From Myxococcales bacterium (lineage in GTDB: Bacteria > Myxococcota_A > Polyangia > Polyangiales > JADJMO01), in contig JAJXTK010000205.1 of assembly GCA_021783935.1 (NCBI GenBank), positions 1 to 9,503 on the forward strand: a DNA stretch of 9,503 nt. Reading direction: 5' to 3'. The position numbers and the translations under genes are program-made. Below, one piece after another: positions 5,413 to 9,503 of the stretch (position 1 is the stretch's first letter; the number at the start of each line of letters is the position of its first letter). Below the pieces are notes generated by a model that saw nothing but the letters and a program-made list of their open reading frames with translations, made no database searches and was not told where the DNA came from.

Positions 5413-8400
5413 ATGATCCGCCGCTTCGCAACGCGCCTCTCGCGCCTCGGCCTCGGCCTGTCGGCCATCGCCGCGCTCGCCGCGCCCGGCTGCAGCCAGA
5501 CGCCGGTGCTCGTGCCGATGCGCACGATGGAGCGCCCGCGCGACGTCGACCTGCTCTGCCTCAAGCACACGCCCGACGACCACTGGCACGGCGTGCCGCT
5601 TGCGAAGTGCGCCGCAGACGAGAACGGCAACGCGGTAAGCACCGACGCCGAATACCGCCTTCACGCCTTGGTGACGCAGGTGACGCGCGGCGAGGTGACC
5701 GTCGTCGACATGGCGACGACGCCGCTCGACACGACGGCCGCGATCCTCAAGGTCGATCCGCGCATCCCCGGCTTCTCGTCCTTGCCGGTGGGGCCCGTCC
5801 CCTCCGACATCGCGACCGATCCGAACGGCCGCGCGGCCTACGTCTCGAGCGGCGGCGTGCCGCGCGTCGACATCATCCCCGCCGAGATGATCCGCGGCCC
5901 GCTCGACACGACGGCCGAGTCGGGCGGCCCGCTGCCCTGGCCCAAGATCGACCTCGACGCGACGTTCGACGGCCTGCCCGCCGCGCTCGCCATCACCGAC
6001 GTCACCGCGCCGACCGGGACGGCCACCCAGCTGTACGTCTCGCTGCCGGACGCGTCCGGGGGCTCGAAGCTCGCGGTCTTCGATCTCACCAACGCGCTGG
6101 CGCCCACGCGCCTCGCCGACATCCACCTCGGCGCCTTCCCGAACACGCACGTCGCGCTCTCGAGCGTCGACTGCTCGACGCCGGCGTCGCCGAACAACCC
6201 GAACCCGTGGTGGGCCACCTACGAAGCGTGCTTCGGCGGCGCGACGCTGCCGGTGCCGACCCCGCCGACGCAAACGCCCTTCACGCGCATGCACCTCGCC
6301 GGCATCGCGGTCGTCGGCGACACGCTCTTCGCGGCCGACGACACCGCGCCGTTCGTCCACGTCTTCGACCTCGCGAGCGGCGTCGAGGAGCAGCGCATCG
6401 GCGTCGGCAGGCCGACCGGCCGGCTGGCCGTCAGCGAGCCGGTGCCCGACGAGGTCGACCAGCAGAACGCCGCGGCGATCGAGGTCTGCGAGCGCCTCGG
6501 CTGGTTCGGCGACGGCCTCGATCACACGACGGATTTCGCGATCCAGAGCCAGCCCGCCGGCAAACCCGGCGAGCCGACCCCGCCGCCCGTCCGCTACGGC
6601 GACGTGATTCACGGCCGCTGCGCCGCGCACCGCTACATCTACGCGACCGACCCGGTCGACGTCGACGCGGGCGACGGCGGCTTCGTCGCGATCGACGTGC
6701 CCGTGTACCTGGCGCGCAAGGCCGACGATCCGACGCACCAGTACCTGCTGACCAACGGCGTGCCCCCGCCGGTCACGGGCGAGGCGATCGACCCCGCGGG
6801 CGCCGAGATGGCCCAGCCGCTCGCCTGCGACTCGCCGTCATTCCCGGCGCGCCGCGTGTCGCTCACGGTCAACGGCGTCGGCTTCGGCGTGAACGCGACG
6901 ACCCCGATTCGTTCGCTCGCGTTCATCAAGCGCGACGTCCCCTCGCCCACCAAGAACCTCAAGGGGCTGCGCGCGGTGCCCTGGCCGATCGGCAAGTTCG
7001 GGCCGGAATTCCAGGACATCGTGGCCAGCGGCGTCAAGCCGCTCTTCGCGAAGATCGACACCGCCGGCATCCGCTCGGACGAGAACGCGTGGGCCTCCAA
7101 CGCAGCGGCCACGGCGCCGAGGCTGCTCCGCGGCCTCTTCGCGCTCGCGGGGCTGTCGAACGGCTCGGTCATCGCGATCGACGTCGACGACTACGATCGG
7201 CTGGCGCGCGCGCCGCTCGCGCAGGTCGGGGGCGCCAACGCGACCGACGAGATGAACGACCGCGTGGTGCTGCGTCACCACCCGCGCCTGACGCGCCTCT
7301 ACACGCCCGACGCGCTGTTGGTCCTCAACAGCACCCTGACGCTCGACGGGGGCTCGCTGTCGAACGATCTCGGCTCCGACGCGGGGCGCTCGCACCCGCA
7401 CCTCGTCCCCTTCAGCTCCGGCAACCAAGTCGAGACCTCCGCGACGTCCCCCTTCCCGCTCCAGAGCGAGACGTGGACGGTCACCTACGAGGGGGCGCTG
7501 CCCGGCTACCTGGGCACGGCGGGGTCGATCAACGGCGGCGAGACCGACGCCCAGCTCGTCGACCCCGCGGGGCACTTCTGCCGACGCGGCGTCGAGGCGA
7601 CGCTCAGCGCCGACACGAACGACATCGTCCAGATCGTCGACGCCGTCTGCCCGAGCTACGCCTGCCTCGACGACAAGGGGCAGCCGAGCGACGCGATCAA
7701 GCAGGCGTGCCTCGACGCCTACGGCTCCGAGCTCGACGTGCCGCTCAAGGCGACGCGCGATCTGCTGATCGGCGAGGCGTACGAGGACCACGTCACCATC
7801 ACGAAGCACGTGGAGCTCGATGCGAACGGCAACCCGCACTGGCTCGCCGGGCTCTCGATGCCGATCAAGAGCCCCGTGCCGGGCGTGACGATCGATCTGA
7901 AGACCTGCTTCCCCGGGCTCACGCGCTACGTCGTGCGCGCGAACTCGCAGTGGGTCGTGGTCGGCACGAACACGGGCTTCCTGCACCGGCGCATCCCGAG
8001 CGTCGCCGACGATCCGAGCGCGCTGTGCGTGACCGACACCACGCGCCCGCACCTCTACCAGGGGCGCGCGTGGGAGCTGCCGGCGCTCGACAAGAACGCG
8101 ACCCAGGAGCCCGCGGACATCCCGCTCGGTGGCGACGACTGCAACGTCCTCGGCACCAACGTGATGCTCTTCGAGAACCCGTCGATCAAGTTCGCCATCC
8201 GCTCGGGCCAGCAGACCTCGCTGCGCGACATGCAGTTCGGCTTCGCGCTGCGCGTGCTCACCTCGTCGCTCATCGCCGCGAGCGTCACGCTGCCGACCTC
8301 GGTCAAGCCCTTCGCGCGCATCGTGAACGGCGAAGACCAGCTCTACTGGCAGCGCTTCGCCGTCGTCGACGGCATCGATCACGGGCTCAGCGTCTACTCG

Positions 8401-8433
8401 TACGACCTGCTGACCTCGAGCAACTACCCGTAG
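5413..8433 (+). CDS. Very large cysteine-rich beta-propeller-like lipoprotein (larger of a pair), function unknown
   Basis: This 1006-residue predicted lipoprotein has the leader MIRRFATRLSRLGLGLSAIA, then a lipobox APGC with Cys27 as the lipidation site. Blade-like segments ending in a G-x-V-x-x-hydrophobic-D pattern are spread along it: LVTQVTRGEVTVVDM (86-100), AAYVSSGGVPRVDIIP (141-156), QLYVSLPDASGGSKLAVFD (206-224), LFAADDTAPFVHVFDL (305-320), YIYATDPVD...GGFVAIDV (408-429), LAGLSNGSVIAIDV (578-591), WVVVGTNTGFLHRR (847-860) and AVVDGIDHGLSVYSYDL (983-999). This suggests one or two beta-propellers with long insertions. Residues about 635-845 look different and may be an inserted domain; they include CPSYACLDD and a nearby third Cys (746, 751, 766). 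There are 14 cysteines after the lipobox, consistent with an oxidising compartment. No enzyme motif or second membrane segment is seen. It lies 8 nt after the smaller lipoprotein gene, so the two are almost certainly co-translated and may form a complex. I do not recognise a named family. Confidence 0.88.
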   Translation: MIRRFATRLSRLGLGLSAIAALAAPGCSQTPVLVPMRTMERPRDVDLLCLKHTPDDHWHGVPLAKCAADENGNAVSTDAEYRLHALVTQVTRGEVTVVDMATTPLDTTAAILKVDPRIPGFSSLPVGPVPSDIATDPNGRAAYVSSGGVPRVDIIPAEMIRGPLDTTAESGGPLPWPKIDLDATFDGLPAALAITDVTAPTGTATQLYVSLPDASGGSKLAVFDLTNALAPTRLADIHLGAFPNTHVALSSVDCSTPASPNNPNPWWATYEACFGGATLPVPTPPTQTPFTRMHLAGIAVVGDTLFAADDTAPFVHVFDLASGVEEQRIGVGRPTGRLAVSEPVPDEVDQQNAAAIEVCERLGWFGDGLDHTTDFAIQSQPAGKPGEPTPPPVRYGDVIHGRCAAHRYIYATDPVDVDAGDGGFVAIDVPVYLARKADDPTHQYLLTNGVPPPVTGEAIDPAGAEMAQPLACDSPSFPARRVSLTVNGVGFGVNATTPIRSLAFIKRDVPSPTKNLKGLRAVPWPIGKFGPEFQDIVASGVKPLFAKIDTAGIRSDENAWASNAAATAPRLLRGLFALAGLSNGSVIAIDVDDYDRLARAPLAQVGGANATDEMNDRVVLRHHPRLTRLYTPDALLVLNSTLTLDGGSLSNDLGSDAGRSHPHLVPFSSGNQVETSATSPFPLQSETWTVTYEGALPGYLGTAGSINGGETDAQLVDPAGHFCRRGVEATLSADTNDIVQIVDAVCPSYACLDDKGQPSDAIKQACLDAYGSELDVPLKATRDLLIGEAYEDHVTITKHVELDANGNPHWLAGLSMPIKSPVPGVTIDLKTCFPGLTRYVVRANSQWVVVGTNTGFLHRRIPSVADDPSALCVTDTTRPHLYQGRAWELPALDKNATQEPADIPLGGDDCNVLGTNVMLFENPSIKFAIRSGQQTSLRDMQFGFALRVLTSSLIAASVTLPTSVKPFARIVNGEDQLYWQRFAVVDGIDHGLSVYSYDLLTSSNYP

Positions 8434-8480
8434 GCGAGCCGCGCCGTGCAACCGACCGGGCGTTCGTCACGCGGGGGCGC

Positions 8481-8487
8481 AGGCGAG
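8481..8487 (+). promoter_or_regulatory. Weak ribosome binding site of mutS
   Basis: AGGCGAG lies 6 nt before the ATG at 8494. The same 7-mer occurs at 8432-8438, 7 nt before the alternative GTG at 8446, so the sequence alone does not fully settle the start. The ATG is preferred because the residues added by the GTG (Gly, Ser, Arg-rich) do not resemble MutS. Confidence 0.35.
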
Positions 8488-8493
8488 TCGGCG

Positions 8494-9503
8494 ATGGCGC
8501 CGGCGATCCCGGGGCTGTCGCTCACCGACGCGCAGCGCGCCTCCAAGGCGCTGCAGACGCCGTTCATGCGGCAGTGGTTCGCGGCCAAGGAGCGCTACCC
8601 CGACGCGCTGATCTTCTTTCGCATGGGGGACTTCTACGAGCTGTTCCTCGACGACGCGGTGGCGGCGAACAAGGCGCTCGGGCTCACGCTCACCTCGCGC
8701 AACAAGGGGGACGCCGACGAGATCCCGATGGCGGGCGCGCCGCACCACCAGGCGCACATGTACATCGGGCGCGCGCTCAAGGCGGGGCTCTCGGTGGCGA
8801 TCTGCGAGCAGATGGCCGACCCGTCGAAGTGCAAGGGGATCGTCCCGCGCGAGGTCGTGCGGGTCATCACGCCGGGGCTGGTGCTCGAAGAGGGCTCGCT
8901 CGACGCGCGCGAGAACCACTACCTCGCGGCGATCGAGGTGCACCCCGACAGCGGCCGCATCGCGGTCGCGGCGCTCGATCACTCGACCGGCGAGCTGACG
9001 GCCTGCGCGGGGGCCGACCTCGCGAGCGCGCTCGCGGAGCTCGCCCGCCTCGAGCCGCGCGAGGTGCTGCTCGGCGAGGGCGCCTCGGCGCTGCGCGAAC
9101 CCCTGCTCGCGATCGCGCCGCGGGCGGTGATTCGCACGGACGGCGCGAGCCTCGACGACGTCGCGGCGCTGCGCGTGCTCTCCGATCACCTCGGCGCCTC
9201 CGAGGCCGCGCTCGCCGCGCGCGAGGCCGAGCCGATCGTGCGCCGCGCGGCTGCGCGCGCGATCGCCTACGCGCAAGGGCACACGCCGGGTGCGAGCGTG
9301 AAGGTCGCGCGCCTGGTGCTCTACGACCCCGACGACACGCTGCAGCTCGACGAGGCGACCGCGGGGCACCTCGAGCTCGTGCGCCCGTCGGTCGCGGCGA
9401 TCGCGGGCGAGGTCGACGCCTCGACGACGCTCCTCTGCCAGCTCGATGCGACCAAGACCCCCGGCGGCGCTCGCCTGCTGCGGCGCTGGCTGCTCGCGCC
9501 GCT
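8494..9503 (+). CDS. mutS: DNA mismatch repair protein MutS (3'-truncated by window edge)
   Basis: MutS binds mispaired or looped bases in newly made DNA and, driven by ATP, recruits MutL. The visible 336 codons cover the N-terminal part. Domain I (about residues 20-135) contains TPFMRQWFAAKERYPDALI and the motif FRMGDFYELF; its F47-Y48-E49 is the Phe-x-Glu that wedges into the mismatch (Phe36/Glu38 in E. coli). IPMAGAPHH and SVAICEQMADP follow, both typical of MutS. The connector domain runs about 140-270, and the core domain begins with KTPGGARLLRRWLLAPL at the window end. The lever, clamp and Walker ATPase parts lie beyond base 9503. The frame stays open to the edge, so this is a window truncation. 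The ATG at 8494 gives the usual N-terminal length; an in-frame GTG at 8446 would add 16 residues. The gap to the upstream stop is 60 nt and I see no convincing terminator there. Confidence 0.95.
   Translation, partial: MAPAIPGLSLTDAQRASKALQTPFMRQWFAAKERYPDALIFFRMGDFYELFLDDAVAANKALGLTLTSRNKGDADEIPMAGAPHHQAHMYIGRALKAGLSVAICEQMADPSKCKGIVPREVVRVITPGLVLEEGSLDARENHYLAAIEVHPDSGRIAVAALDHSTGELTACAGADLASALAELARLEPREVLLGEGASALREPLLAIAPRAVIRTDGASLDDVAALRVLSDHLGASEAALAAREAEPIVRRAAARAIAYAQGHTPGASVKVARLVLYDPDDTLQLDEATAGHLELVRPSVAAIAGEVDASTTLLCQLDATKTPGGARLLRRWLLAP

Noticed and set aside
3674..5431. 585-codon open frame on the minus strand across the smaller lipoprotein gene
   Set aside because: Low-complexity, Arg/Asp/Val-rich translation; the + strand gene has a signal peptide, lipobox and propeller motifs.
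5353..8451. Long minus-strand open frames (5353-6738 and 6838-8451) opposite the large lipoprotein
   Set aside because: Same Arg/Asp/Val-rich shadow composition, no domain features and no credible start context.
8467..9369. 300-codon minus-strand open frame opposite mutS
   Set aside because: It opposes conserved MutS domains I and II and has shadow-type composition.

Overview
This window is a compact, very GC-rich bacterial chromosome segment in which every convincing gene lies on the + strand. The strong G/C bias at third codon positions, the small-residue-rich lipoprotein leaders, the TAAGGT-type -10 element and the large uncharacterised secreted lipoproteins beside housekeeping genes suggest a myxobacterium (Myxococcota, most likely the Polyangia/Sorangium side). 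That placement is an inference, not a match.

Layout: (1) 1-2352 is the 3' part of glnD, the PII uridylyltransferase/uridylyl-removing enzyme; its N-terminal nucleotidyltransferase core lies upstream of the window. (2) 2349-3377 encodes a 342-aa TPR lipoprotein whose start overlaps the glnD stop in an ATGA arrangement. (3) After a 126-nt gap holding a plausible promoter comes rpoZ (3504-3743), the 79-aa omega subunit of RNA polymerase, followed by a 9-bp all-GC stem-loop that may end its transcript. (4) 3842-5404 and 5413-8433 encode two consecutive lipoproteins of 520 and 1006 aa. Both look like beta-propeller (YncE/YVTN-like) proteins rich in cysteines. (5) 8494-9503 is the 5' part of mutS, covering the mismatch-recognition and connector domains; the window ends before the ATPase domain.

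The housekeeping genes cover nitrogen-status signalling (GlnD), transcription (omega) and mismatch repair (MutS). The three lipoproteins between them carry N-terminal lipoboxes and should be exported and lipid-anchored in the cell envelope. The paired propeller lipoproteins are the least explained part of the window and the best candidate for an undescribed system, probably a two-component envelope or surface complex. Nothing in the sequence shows what they bind. I found no rRNA, tRNA, CRISPR array, insertion sequence or prophage signal, and there is no gene-free stretch longer than 126 nt.
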